64,000 bases of DNA from Pedobacter panaciterrae (GCF_001636695.1 NZ_LGEL01000019.1:62001-126000); one strand, 5' to 3'. Counted from the stretch's first letter, positions 1 to 8,639 are shown. Notes: generated from the sequence alone by a model not told the origin. Made by a program: numbers and translations.

Positions 1-123
1 GCCTATATGCAAATATCCATTCGGTTCTGGTGGAAAACGTGTGATAAGGGTTTCGTATTTTCCGCTATTTAAATCGTTCTCAATGATTTCTTCAATGAAG
101 TTCAATGATCTTTCTTCACTCAT
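1..123 (-). CDS. glnS: Glutaminyl-tRNA synthetase, N-terminal fragment (cut by window edge)
   Basis: Only the first 41 codons lie in the window; the rest runs off the left edge. The reading frame opens with ATG at 123 and includes the class I synthetase signature [11 protein letters not shown] (residues 31-41), whose HIGH-type motif binds ATP. The preceding acidic stretch and the PPEPNG context fit GlnRS, which charges tRNA-Gln in the cytosol; GluRS has a different N-terminus. A TAACTTTG element (minus strand, 151-144) sits just upstream of the ATG and could be its -7 promoter box. The gene is divergent from the B12-binding gene at 203. The product call is secure despite the short length. Confidence 0.9.
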   Translation of the reverse strand, partial: MSEERSLNFIEEIIENDLNSGKYETLITRFPPEPNGYLHIG

Positions 124-202
124 AAAAACTGTAAATTTAGTGCCAAAGTTAACATAAAAGCGCTAATTTACTTACATTTACCACCTACTATTAGTATAAA
201 TT

Positions 203-622
203 ATGAGCAAAACGTTAAACAGGCCAATACGTGTTTTAGTCGCAAAGGTTGGGCTCGATGGGCATGACAGAGGAGCAAAAGTTATAGCAACCTCCTTAAG
301 GGATGCCGGCATGGAAGTAATTTATACCGGATTACGACAAACTCCAGAGATGGTAGTAAATACCGCTTTGCAGGAAGATGTTGATGCCATTGGGATTTCT
401 ATCCTATCAGGTGCCCACATGACTGTTTTTCCAAAAATAGTAGAGATCATGAAACAAAAGGAATTAACTGATGTTCTGCTTACCGGTGGAGGCATTATCC
501 CGGAAAGTGATATGAAAAAGCTTAAGGAAATAGGGGTTGGTGAGTTATTTGCCCCTGGAACTACGATGCTTACAATAGTGGATTACATTAAAAATTGGGT
601 TGCTGAAAACAGAAACTTTTAA
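203..622 (+). CDS. Stand-alone cobalamin (B12)-binding protein, methylmalonyl-CoA mutase C-terminal domain type
   Basis: This 139-residue protein consists only of the B12-binding Rossmann-like domain found at the C-terminus of methylmalonyl-CoA mutase. The base-off/His-on signature D-x-H-x-x-G is present as D19, H21 and G24, followed by the SILSGAH (about 66-72) and TGGGIIP (about 94-100) segments of the family. It has no catalytic TIM-barrel domain, so it would need a separate mutase partner, or it serves as a B12 carrier or sensor. It lies 3 nt upstream of an enoyl-CoA hydratase, suggesting co-transcription and a role in acyl-CoA metabolism. The exact reaction is not determined by the sequence. 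Confidence 0.85.
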   Translation: MSKTLNRPIRVLVAKVGLDGHDRGAKVIATSLRDAGMEVIYTGLRQTPEMVVNTALQEDVDAIGISILSGAHMTVFPKIVEIMKQKELTDVLLTGGGIIPESDMKKLKEIGVGELFAPGTTMLTIVDYIKNWVAENRNF

Positions 623-625
623 ATT

Positions 626-1408
626 ATGACTGATCAAAACATTTTACAGGAGGTAAAGGATCATATTCTTTATATCACTATAAACAGGGAACATAAATTA
701 AATGCTTTAAATAAGGCCACGCTGGCTGAGTTAGCTGAGGCAATTGCACATGCAACTGGAAATGATGAGGTAAGAGGGGTTTTAATTACCGGTGCGGGAG
801 AGAAGGCTTTTGTTGCAGGGGCTGATATCTCAGAATTTTCTAATTACAATGTTGCCGAAGGAGAAGCGCTTGCAAGGGCGGGTCAGAATACGGTTTTTGA
901 TGCCATAGAGAATTGCCCTAAACCGGTGATTGCCGCAATAAACGGGTTTGCTTTAGGAGGAGGGCTGGAGCTTGCGATGGCCTGCCACATCCGTATTGCT
1001 TCTGATAATGCAAAATTGGGTTTGCCCGAAGTTAGTCTTGGTTTAATTCCAGGGTACGGGGGCACACAAAGATTAACCCAGTTGGTAGGAAAGGGAAAGG
1101 CAATTGAAATGATTACAACTGCGGATATGATTACTGCTGCTGAGGCTGAAAAAATAGGGTTGGTGAATTATACCGTCCCTCAGGCAGGGCTTGTTGCCAA
1201 GGCGGAAGAACTATTAAATAAAATAAAGCTGAGAGCTCCATTGGCAATTGCCAGCGCAATAAAAGCTGTAAATGCTTCATTATTATACGATGTAGACGGG
1301 TTTGATGCCGAGATAAAAGAATTTGGTAAATGTTTTGGCACTTTAGATTTTAAGGAAGGAACGACTGCCTTTCTGGAGAAAAGGAAGCCTGTGTTTATCG
1401 GGAAATAA
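626..1408 (+). CDS. Enoyl-CoA hydratase/isomerase (crotonase family)
   Basis: A 260-residue protein of normal crotonase length. It has the oxyanion-hole segment AGADIS (about 64-69), GGGLEL with Glu115, and PEVSLGLIPGYGG with Glu135. Both glutamates of a true hydratase (equivalent to Glu144/Glu164 of the mammalian enzyme) are therefore kept, favouring syn-hydration of 2-enoyl-CoA over a decarboxylase or isomerase-only role. Cytosolic. It follows the B12-binding gene by 3 nt and ends before a strong terminator at 1425, so the two form a short operon. The substrate (short-chain fatty or branched-chain acyl-CoA) cannot be fixed from the sequence. Confidence 0.9.
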   Translation: MTDQNILQEVKDHILYITINREHKLNALNKATLAELAEAIAHATGNDEVRGVLITGAGEKAFVAGADISEFSNYNVAEGEALARAGQNTVFDAIENCPKPVIAAINGFALGGGLELAMACHIRIASDNAKLGLPEVSLGLIPGYGGTQRLTQLVGKGKAIEMITTADMITAAEAEKIGLVNYTVPQAGLVAKAEELLNKIKLRAPLAIASAIKAVNASLLYDVDGFDAEIKEFGKCFGTLDFKEGTTAFLEKRKPVFIGK

Positions 1409-1424
1409 AGTCCTCAATTCGATG

Positions 1425-1466
1425 AGCCCCATTAGGTCTTTTTTGAGATTTAATGGGGCTTTTTTA
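1425..1466 (+). terminator. Rho-independent terminator after the crotonase gene
   Basis: AGCCCCATTA (1425-1434) pairs perfectly with TAATGGGGCT (1451-1460), with a 16-nt loop and a run of T directly after. It closes the B12-binding/crotonase operon. Confidence 0.85.
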
Positions 1467-1579
1467 TGAAGTGAGAAAAAAACTGTATACTTTTTTTATA
1501 AAACTGTAGAAAATATTTCCCAGTTAAAAAAAACTAGTTATATTTATTTCATAAAATGCGCTCTAATTTTTTAGGTAAT

Positions 1580-2980
1580 ATGAGAAAAATATTAATTGTT
1601 GACGATGAGGTAAACATCGGTGTGCTGTTGTCCAAATTTTTAACCAGAAATTCATTTAGTGTATCAACAGCTACAAGTGGCGTTGCTGCGATGGATTATC
1701 TGGCTAAGGAGGCTTATGATCTTGTTTTATGCGATTATAGACTTGAAGATACGGATGGAAGGGAAATGCTGATCAAGATAAAGGAAAGCTATCCTAGCAC
1801 AGGGGTTATTATTATAACAGGTTATTCAGACATTAAGCTTGCTGTAGAATTGATTAAATTAGGTGCATATGACTATATTACCAAGCCATTATATCCCGAT
1901 GAAATTTTAAATACAATTAATAAGGCGATAGAAACTCAGATTGCTTTAAATACAAATCAGTCTGAAACATCATCTGAAACGCCTAAGCAAAAAACAACAA
2001 AGCAAGCTTATCAGCAAGTCGACAATTTTGTTGCCGGACAAAGCCCGGCTTCGAAAGAGCTGCTGAAACAAATTCAATTGGTTGCACCGACTTCATACAG
2101 TGTAATTTTAACCGGTGAAAGTGGTACAGGTAAAGAGTCAGTGGCAAAAGCGATCCATCTAAATAGTCCGAGGAAAGATCGTCCTTTTGTGGCAATGGAC
2201 TGTGGTTCCCTTACTAAGGAATTAGCGGGAAGTGAATTTTTTGGACATGAGAAAGGCTCATTTACAGGGGCGCTTTATACAAAAATTGGTCATTTTGAAA
2301 TGGCTAACGGTGGAACACTTTTTCTTGATGAAGTGGGGAATCTTTCCTACGATATCCAGGCTGCTTTATTGAGAACAGTACAGGAGAGAAAGATTAAAAG
2401 GATAGGTAGTACCAAGGAAATTGATTTGGATGTAAGAATAATTGTTGCAACGAATGAAAACCTTGCTAATGCAATTCAGAAGGGGAAATTCAGAGAAGAT
2501 CTTTACCATAGGTTTAATGAATTTTCCATTGGCTTACCTCCATTGAGCCAAAGAGGCGACGATATTATGGTATTTGCCTATACATTTTTAGATGTAGCAA
2601 ACCAGGAGTTATCTAGAAACGTACAAGGATTCTCTGAAGAAGTCGTGGATTGTTTCCTGACTTATAATTGGCCGGGGAATGTAAGAGAGCTTAAAAATGT
2701 GGTGAGAAGGGCAACTTTGCTTACTGAAAGTCAGGAAATACAATTAAAGGCACTCCCGCTTGAAATTTCTACTTATGCAAAAGCTTCAGCTATTGAAAGC
2801 TCAATTTCGCGTATTGAAAAACCAAGGGACTTAAAAAATGCTGCCCTTGAAGCAGAGTATGATGCTATTTTAAAAGTTTTGAGAGAGGTAAACTTTAATA
2901 AAACAAAGGCCGCAAAAATTCTAAATATAGACCGCAAAACGTTGTATAACAAAATGAGAGCGATTAATTTGGATACATAA
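1580..2980 (+). CDS. Sigma-54-dependent response regulator, NtrC family
   Basis: Start chosen at ATG 1580, where the receiver domain begins (MRKILIVDDE); an ATG at 1556 would add eight untypical residues. Domains in order: receiver (1-120, phosphoacceptor D52), sigma-54 AAA+ domain (about 150-390) with Walker A GESGTGKE (179-186) and Walker B GGTLFLDE (244-251), and a Fis-type helix-turn-helix near the C-terminus (TKAAKILNIDRKTLYNKM). The sigma-54 contact loop reads GSFTGA (226-231) rather than canonical GAFTGA. It should activate sigma-54 promoters after phosphorylation, probably by the kinase encoded 1 nt downstream. Confidence 0.93.
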   Translation: MRKILIVDDEVNIGVLLSKFLTRNSFSVSTATSGVAAMDYLAKEAYDLVLCDYRLEDTDGREMLIKIKESYPSTGVIIITGYSDIKLAVELIKLGAYDYITKPLYPDEILNTINKAIETQIALNTNQSETSSETPKQKTTKQAYQQVDNFVAGQSPASKELLKQIQLVAPTSYSVILTGESGTGKESVAKAIHLNSPRKDRPFVAMDCGSLTKELAGSEFFGHEKGSFTGALYTKIGHFEMANGGTLFLDEVGNLSYDIQAALLRTVQERKIKRIGSTKEIDLDVRIIVATNENLANAIQKGKFREDLYHRFNEFSIGLPPLSQRGDDIMVFAYTFLDVANQELSRNVQGFSEEVVDCFLTYNWPGNVRELKNVVRRATLLTESQEIQLKALPLEISTYAKASAIESSISRIEKPRDLKNAALEAEYDAILKVLREVNFNKTKAAKILNIDRKTLYNKMRAINLDT

Positions 2981-2981
2981 A

Positions 2982-4619
2982 GTGTTACTGATAGCTACCG
3001 CCATCTTTATTGGTATATTGATATTATCATATTTCCTTTTTAGGAGTATGTCGGTAGTCAGTGGGCTAAAGAGTGAAGCTGCGGAGCTGCAAAAGAAAAA
3101 TAAGTACCTGTTAGAGCGGGTTGATGTGCTCAATCTTGCGGAGCGGATTACCCACCTCGGAAGCTGGGAGATTTTTGTTGAAAGCGGACAAGTTAAATGG
3201 TCTGAAGAACTTTATAAAGTATACGGGTTTAAGAATGATGATTTTTTACCCGATACTCATATCAACCAGCAGGTTGTAGCGCCTGAGTACAGGGAAAAGG
3301 TCTCTAAAGAATTAAAATCTGCTATTGATAATAAAACTTCCTTTGCAGTAGAATATCAAATCATACAGCCATCAGGAACCCGGAAATATGTGTTGGGGCA
3401 AGGATTTTATATCGAAGGTGAGGCCAAACTTGTCGGTACAATACAAGATATTACAGAGTTAAAAGAAGCTGTTTTGAAACTCAAGATAAACGAATCGTTA
3501 TTAAGAGAAGCAGAGACGGTTTCACATAGCGGTAGTTGGGAGTGGATTGATGGTAAGGAATTTATTCTCTGGTCTGATGAGATGTATAACATACATGGAT
3601 TTCTTCCTCATTCGGTATTCGTTAATTTCGCATTCTATAAAGGGCTTGTTCATGAGGATGATCTGCCCCTTTTTATGGATAATTTTTACAGGGCAAAAAA
3701 GGATAAAGTATCTTTTAAGATAAATTATAGAGTCGTATTGCCTTCAGGAGAAATCAGGCACGTGCTTACTACAGCAGAACATAAACGAATTGGGCTGAAC
3801 AATAACTATGCTTATATCGGAAATACACAAGATGTAACGCAGTTAAGAGAGGCACAGGTGCAGCTTGAAGAGAAAGTTGTTGAGCTGAACCGCTCAAATA
3901 AGGATTTGGAACAATTTGCTTACGTTGCTTCGCATGATTTACAGGAGCCGTTAAGAAAAATACAGGCTTTTGGAGATCGGTTAAAGGATAAGTACGGCGG
4001 ACAACTGAATGAAGAGGCTCTGGATTACATCAGCAGAATGAGGGGAGCTTCTGAAAGAATGCGGGCCTTAATTGATGACTTACTTACTTTTTCTAAGTTT
4101 ACGAGGGGAAATAAAAGCTTCTCTAAGCTTAAATTGAGTGATATTGTTAAAAAAACATTAAGCAATCTGGATTTAGCCATAGAACTTAAGAAAGCCACAG
4201 TTTCTGTTAATCTTGAAGAGGATGAAGTAGAGGGTGTTGAGAGTCAGTTAATACAGCTTTTTCAAAATTTAATAGGGAATTCTTTAAAGTTTACAAATCA
4301 AAATGTCTCGCCAAATATTGAAATATCAAGCGTTACAAAATATGGACATGAGCTGAATATAACTGAAATTAACAAAAACCAGTTATATTGTGTTGTTGAA
4401 GTTAAAGACAATGGCATTGGCTTTGAAACCGAGGATACTTTGAAAATATTTGATATTTTTCATCGCTTACATTCGAGGATCGATTACGAAGGTACCGGTA
4501 TTGGCCTGGCTATATGCAAGCGGATAATGGATAACCATTCCGGTTTTATTATTGCTGAAAGCAAGCCAGACGAAGGCGCGACTTTTGTATTAATTCTTCC
4601 AAAGAAACAAAATAAATGA
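2982..4619 (+). CDS. PAS-domain sensor histidine kinase, membrane anchored
   Basis: Translation probably starts at GTG 2982, 1 nt after the regulator's stop; the first 20 residues form one hydrophobic anchor. Next come a short coiled coil, two PAS domains (about 55-160 and 180-290), a HisKA domain with phosphoacceptor H318 in ASHDLQEPLR, and an ATPase domain with N-box (GNSLKFTNQ), DNGIGFE and GTGIGLAICKRI. It is likely the cognate kinase of the sigma-54 regulator upstream and may also feed the receiver-kinase protein whose ATG overlaps its stop. The PAS ligand is unknown. An ATG at 3048 would remove the membrane anchor, so GTG is preferred. Confidence 0.9.
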   Translation: MLLIATAIFIGILILSYFLFRSMSVVSGLKSEAAELQKKNKYLLERVDVLNLAERITHLGSWEIFVESGQVKWSEELYKVYGFKNDDFLPDTHINQQVVAPEYREKVSKELKSAIDNKTSFAVEYQIIQPSGTRKYVLGQGFYIEGEAKLVGTIQDITELKEAVLKLKINESLLREAETVSHSGSWEWIDGKEFILWSDEMYNIHGFLPHSVFVNFAFYKGLVHEDDLPLFMDNFYRAKKDKVSFKINYRVVLPSGEIRHVLTTAEHKRIGLNNNYAYIGNTQDVTQLREAQVQLEEKVVELNRSNKDLEQFAYVASHDLQEPLRKIQAFGDRLKDKYGGQLNEEALDYISRMRGASERMRALIDDLLTFSKFTRGNKSFSKLKLSDIVKKTLSNLDLAIELKKATVSVNLEEDEVEGVESQLIQLFQNLIGNSLKFTNQNVSPNIEISSVTKYGHELNITEINKNQLYCVVEVKDNGIGFETEDTLKIFDIFHRLHSRIDYEGTGIGLAICKRIMDNHSGFIIAESKPDEGATFVLILPKKQNK

Positions 4620-6085
4620 ATCTAATAATGAAGCAGGTAAGAGTTTTACTAATTGATGATGATGAAGATGATTACATCCTTACCAAAGAGGTTTTTGATC
4701 AAGTTTCAGCACCATATGAGCTTTCGTGGGTAAATAGTTATGAGAAGGGGATTAGTGCTATTCTAAAGAAGCAGTTCGATGTATATCTGGTTGATTATAG
4801 GTTAGGGAAAGGAACCGGAATAGACTTGCTGAATGAAGCAATCAATTCCGGATGTGAAGAACCAATAATCATACTTACAGGTAAAGGAGACCTGGCCATT
4901 GATGAGCAGGCAATGAATATTGGTGCTGCTGATTATCTGGTAAAAGATGAGATAGATCCGTCGTCATTAGATCGTAGTATCAGATACTCAATTAAAGAGG
5001 CCAGTGCAACAAAGGCCTTAAAGGATAGCGAGCGTAAGTACAGAGCTATTTTTGAACAAGCGCAAGACCCAATTCTTGTGTCTGATTATTCGGGAAGGAT
5101 TTATGATATTAATGGTGCCGGATTAAAATTTCTTGGCTATGAACGTTCAGAACTACTCCAGTTAAACGCAAATGTTATTTTTAACAAGGCTGAAGATGCG
5201 GAGAGATTTAGAGAGTTAATGGAGAGTAATGGCTATTTGAGTGATTTTGAATGCGAATTAATTTCAAGTAAATCTGAAGTGTGTTATTGCAGCTTATCCT
5301 CATTTATTCAGACAGATATGGTTAATGTGGAAGAGGTTTATCATACCATCATTCATGACTTAAGCCATAGGAAAAATATAGAAGAAAGGTCTGTTAGCTT
5401 AGGTAAAATGTCTATTTCGGAACATATTGCCAAAGGATTGGGTGAAGAGATCAGAGATCCTTTAAGCACTATAAATCTTGCATTAGATGAACTTGCAGCT
5501 GACCCGGCAATTGTATACAATGAAACAATTCAATCTTATCTGGAGATTATAAAGAGCAATTGCGAAAGAGTAAATCAGCTGATGCAAAACTTTATCTCCA
5601 GTACAGAGACAAAAACCTTAAATCTTCAGAGACATAATATTTTAACGGTAATTGAGGAAGCGATTTCGGAGGTGGAAGATTTGATAGTAGGGCATAATAT
5701 TAAGCTAACAACGCAGTTTCATCAATCGGAGCAAAAGGTGTTGCTGGATAAGCCTAAGATAAAAAATGCACTTGTTAGCGTAATTAAAAATGCAGTTGAG
5801 GCCATGCAGAGTTACCCTAAAATAATTCATATAACAAGCACTGCTGATAGGGGTATGTATGAGATTGGTGTAGAAGATAATGGCACAGGGGTTGATCCAA
5901 AAAATCAGGAAAAGATTTTTGAACCATTTTTCACGACTAAAAAACGCGCCGGAGGACTTGGCCTTACACATGCTCAGCGTGTGCTAACCACTCATAATGG
6001 TTCTATTAAACTTAAACGACTTGCACAGGGAAGCCTGTTCCTGATTCGGATTCCAATATATCATGAAGGAACACTCTGGTTTTAA
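4616..6085 (+). CDS. Receiver-PAS-histidine kinase-like protein lacking the H-box histidine
   Basis: A 489-residue protein with an N-terminal receiver domain (acidic pocket IDDDEDD, D60 in LVDYRLG), a PAS domain (about 140-250) and a kinase-like C-terminus. The ATPase half looks intact: N-box around VIKNAVEAM, DNGTGVDP, FEPFFTTKK and GGLGLTHA. The dimerisation helix, however, reads GEEIRDPLS (276-284) where active kinases have (A/S)HEIRNPL; the phosphoacceptor His is replaced by Glu277. It overlaps the preceding kinase by 4 nt (ATGA), so the two are co-translated. It may be a pseudokinase, a phosphatase, or an allosteric partner of the upstream kinase. An alternative ATG lies at 4628. Confidence 0.88.
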   Translation: MNLIMKQVRVLLIDDDEDDYILTKEVFDQVSAPYELSWVNSYEKGISAILKKQFDVYLVDYRLGKGTGIDLLNEAINSGCEEPIIILTGKGDLAIDEQAMNIGAADYLVKDEIDPSSLDRSIRYSIKEASATKALKDSERKYRAIFEQAQDPILVSDYSGRIYDINGAGLKFLGYERSELLQLNANVIFNKAEDAERFRELMESNGYLSDFECELISSKSEVCYCSLSSFIQTDMVNVEEVYHTIIHDLSHRKNIEERSVSLGKMSISEHIAKGLGEEIRDPLSTINLALDELAADPAIVYNETIQSYLEIIKSNCERVNQLMQNFISSTETKTLNLQRHNILTVIEEAISEVEDLIVGHNIKLTTQFHQSEQKVLLDKPKIKNALVSVIKNAVEAMQSYPKIIHITSTADRGMYEIGVEDNGTGVDPKNQEKIFEPFFTTKKRAGGLGLTHAQRVLTTHNGSIKLKRLAQGSLFLIRIPIYHEGTLWF

Positions 6086-6098
6086 AACCTAAAGAACG

Positions 6099-7151
6099 AT
6101 GTCAATATTTACATACAAGCAAAGAAATAATATCAATCTGGTAATTATAATAGCTCTGGGCTGTTTAATTGCATTTTCTTTACAAGGTATTTTTGGTTCT
6201 ATACTAAGTACGCTGGTAATGTATACGCTACTGCGGCCTGCCTTTATTTATTTTGCTGACGTTAAAGGAATGAACAGAAGCTTTGTGGCTATTTTATTGC
6301 TTTTTATTTCAGTGATTGTCATCATTCTTCCTTTTTATGCATTAAGCAGCATGATGATCAATAAGATTGCAGATTTGCAGAGCGACCCTTCCTATTTTAA
6401 GAATGTTATTTTTAAGTTAAAACACTTAATTCCCATTGGCGGAGACCTTCAGAATTTAGTTGAGGAAGGTATGAAAAAAGCCGGGGTGTGGGCTACTGAA
6501 TTATTCCCTTCGCTTATTACCGGAGCGTTTAATATTGTTTTGGGCTTACTTTTAATGTATTTCTTACTCTACTTTATGTTGGTGGAGCGAGAAAAATTTG
6601 AGTCTGCCCTGGTAAAATATGCTCCCTTTAGAGAACAAAATGCACAGCGGTTTGCAGAAGAAATGAGAAATACAACCTACGCAAATGTTGTAGGTCAAGG
6701 GTTTATTGCCATAGTTCAAGGATCTCTTTTGGGGCTTGCTTTTTATTTTTTGGGTTATACCGACCCTGTATTTTGGGGGGTAATTACCGCCTTCATCTCG
6801 TTTGTTCCAATACTGGGGCCTCCGGTTATTTTTGCCCCTGCGGCATTGTTACAAATTTCGGAAGGAAACAATTTTGCAGGATGGGCAATGTTGATATTTG
6901 GTTTTGTAGTGATCATTAACATCGACAATGTAATTCGTTTTATGATTGCAAAAAGGATTGGAAATATTCATCCCATTACCACGGTAATTGGCGTAGTTAT
7001 TGGTATACCGTTATTTGGTATACTTGGGCTGGTATTTGGCCCCTTATTGATATCTTATTTTGTATTATTGATAAAAATATATGAAGCTAGTGCCATGGCG
7101 TCTGAAAGATTAGAGAGAATTAAAACAATTTCAGAGCATGGGGAGTTATAA
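6099..7151 (+). CDS. AI-2E family transporter (PerM/YdiK-like membrane protein)
   Basis: A 350-residue multi-spanning inner-membrane protein with the family layout: two N-terminal helices, a helix near 57-80, a soluble segment (about 85-145), then the closely spaced C-terminal helices containing FISFVPILGPP and GIPLFGILGLVFGP. These segments are diagnostic of the AI-2E exporter/PerM family, whose members include autoinducer exporters and Na+/H+ antiporters, so the substrate is open. It lies 13 nt after the signalling cluster and upstream of the YtxH-type gene, and may belong to the same transcription unit. Confidence 0.88.
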   Translation: MSIFTYKQRNNINLVIIIALGCLIAFSLQGIFGSILSTLVMYTLLRPAFIYFADVKGMNRSFVAILLLFISVIVIILPFYALSSMMINKIADLQSDPSYFKNVIFKLKHLIPIGGDLQNLVEEGMKKAGVWATELFPSLITGAFNIVLGLLLMYFLLYFMLVEREKFESALVKYAPFREQNAQRFAEEMRNTTYANVVGQGFIAIVQGSLLGLAFYFLGYTDPVFWGVITAFISFVPILGPPVIFAPAALLQISEGNNFAGWAMLIFGFVVIINIDNVIRFMIAKRIGNIHPITTVIGVVIGIPLFGILGLVFGPLLISYFVLLIKIYEASAMASERLERIKTISEHGEL

Positions 7152-7203
7152 TAATACAGCGTGCGAAAGTAGAGTATAAATGTTAAACATAAATTAAAAT
7201 GTC

Positions 7204-7470
7204 ATGAGTGATAATTCAAAAGTATTAGTAGGGCTTTTAGCCGGTTTGGCTGCAGGTGCAGCATTGGGATTACTTTTAGCACCTGAAAAAGGAAGTGATA
7301 CCAGAGATAAGTTAAGTCAATCATTAAAAGATCTTGGAGATTCTATTAGAGATAAAGCCGCAGATGAAATTAACCATCTGGCCAGCTTAAAAGATAAAGT
7401 TGTAGGATCTGTTAAAAGTAAACTTCGCCAAACAGAAGAGGAATTTGTTGACGATGTAGAACACGCGTAA
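7204..7470 (+). CDS. YtxH domain protein (small membrane-anchored, stress-type)
   Basis: An 88-residue protein with an N-terminal Gly/Ala-rich membrane segment (about 8-26), then APEKGSDTRDKL, the hallmark of YtxH proteins, and a charged amphipathic helix. Such proteins are usually small envelope or general-stress proteins of unknown mechanism. It is the first gene of a three-gene group with a holin-like membrane protein and a hypothetical protein, a common grouping in Bacteroidota that suggests a shared envelope role. Confidence 0.8.
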   Translation: MSDNSKVLVGLLAGLAAGAALGLLLAPEKGSDTRDKLSQSLKDLGDSIRDKAADEINHLASLKDKVVGSVKSKLRQTEEEFVDDVEHA

Positions 7471-7491
7471 TCAATAAGCTAAACCAACAGC

Positions 7492-7881
7492 ATGGAGGAA
7501 AATCACGAAAATAAAGAAAAGAGCATTGAGGACTTATATGAAGATGCGAAAAGTTATTTAGATACCAGAGTTGAGTATACCCGGCTATACCTTGTAGAGA
7601 AAATCTCCAAGATATTTGCGGACTTAATAACCAACGCTGTAGTCGCTATATGCTTTGTACTGGCTTTTTTGTTTGGTACTTTTACGTTGGCTCTGTTCTT
7701 ATCGGACGTTCTTGGAAGCTATGCAAGAGGCTTTGGCTGCGTGGCGTTAATCTATGTCTTTTTGGCGCTGATCGTTTATTATACGAAAGAAAAATACATC
7801 GAGAAGGCAATAATTAACTTTACTATCAGAAATTACTTTAACAAACTGGCGGATAAGGATGAAGAAGATAAGAAAATATAA
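7492..7881 (+). CDS. Phage-holin-like membrane protein (putative holin superfamily III)
   Basis: A 129-residue protein with a charged N-terminal amphipathic region (1-40), two hydrophobic helices (about 48-70 and 78-100) and a basic/acidic C-terminus. This matches the bacterial holin-X/YqjE-like family commonly encoded next to YtxH genes; there is no sign of a lysis cassette, so a phage role is not supported. Its 3' end overlaps the next gene by 23 nt, implying translational coupling. Confidence 0.7.
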   Translation: MEENHENKEKSIEDLYEDAKSYLDTRVEYTRLYLVEKISKIFADLITNAVVAICFVLAFLFGTFTLALFLSDVLGSYARGFGCVALIYVFLALIVYYTKEKYIEKAIINFTIRNYFNKLADKDEEDKKI

Positions 7882-8308
7882 TATTCGGAACCTGGAAGAA
7901 CTGCATGCAACAGTAGCCAGCCTAAAAGCTGAATATACTATGCAGGAAGGAGCATTACTTAGCGATACCAAAGTGTATCTTAAGCAATTTACTTTAGGTG
8001 GATTTATTAAAAAATATGCAACTCCCTCGTCCTTTCTTAAGATTGATGATAAATTGAACCTAAGTAGTAGTGTGATGTCATTCATATTGCCTTTTGTTAT
8101 GAATACGACATTATTCAGGGGATCAGGATTTCTCACAAAAACGCTTGTCGGATTGGCATCAAATAAAGTTGGAAAAACTTTAGATGCTGAACATATGTCA
8201 GCTATTTTTAATTCTGTTAAATCGTGGTTTACCGGTTCTAAGAAAAAGAAATTGAAAGAAGGTTCGGATGTTGATTATGGCATACCACCCGATAGTGAAA
8301 CTTATTAA
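7859..8308 (+). CDS. Hypothetical protein, third gene of the YtxH/holin-like group
   Basis: A 149-residue protein starting inside the upstream gene. The N-terminus is charged and probably helical (about 5-40), the centre has a moderately hydrophobic stretch (about 65-85), and the C-terminus is Lys-rich (SKKKKLKEG). I do not recognise the family. The position and overlap suggest it works with the two small membrane proteins before it. A terminator follows at 8312. Confidence 0.65.
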   Translation: MKKIRKYNIRNLEELHATVASLKAEYTMQEGALLSDTKVYLKQFTLGGFIKKYATPSSFLKIDDKLNLSSSVMSFILPFVMNTTLFRGSGFLTKTLVGLASNKVGKTLDAEHMSAIFNSVKSWFTGSKKKKLKEGSDVDYGIPPDSETY

Positions 8309-8311
8309 AAT

Positions 8312-8345
8312 AAAAAAGGGAGTCTGTTTGCAACTCCCTTTTTTT
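8312..8345 (+). terminator. Rho-independent terminator closing the YtxH group
   Basis: GGGAGT (8318-8323) pairs with ACTCCC (8333-8338); flanking A and T runs extend the stem, and seven T follow. Confidence 0.85.
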
Positions 8346-8457
8346 ATGTGGATCTTTTTTTAGATGCCCCTTTATCTGAATCTTCTTTACCTCACTCGTC
8401 TTTACCTTACTCTTCTTTATGGGTCTTATGCGCCATTGTCATTTTCTTGTGTGCAAC

Positions 8458-8639
8458 CGTCATCTTGTACTGTTTACGTCATCTTGACATTCTCCGTCAT
8501 CTCGACATTCTTCGTCATCTCGACGATAGGAGAGATCTCTTGAAATAGCATAACCAAGAGATCTCTCCTATCGTCGAGATGACGAAGAATGTCGAGATGA
8601 CGGAGAATGTCAAGATGACGTAAACAGTACAAGATGACG
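8458..8639. repeat. Perfect 85-bp inverted repeat with 12-nt loop (largest member of a dispersed family)
   Basis: The left arm (8458-8542) and right arm (8555-8639) are exact reverse complements, separated by a 12-nt AT-rich loop (8543-8554). The inner 30 bp of each arm is the family core CGTCATCTCGA-CGATA-GGAGAGATCTCTTG, which also contains the self-palindrome AGAGATCTCT. The outer 55 bp are degenerate copies of the GATGACG motif spaced 18-19 nt apart. The element lies between convergent genes. Open frames across it are by-products of the repeat. As RNA it would form a very long hairpin in either direction. Confidence 0.97.

Noticed and set aside
7492-7881. Phage lysis holin
   Set aside because: No endolysin, spanin or other phage gene is nearby, and the gene is grouped with a YtxH protein as in many non-phage loci.
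8348-8548. 66-codon open frame ending in repeated RHLDILRHLD
   Set aside because: It is the translated left arm of the 85-bp inverted repeat plus a terminator tail; codons follow the DNA repeat and there is no family resemblance.
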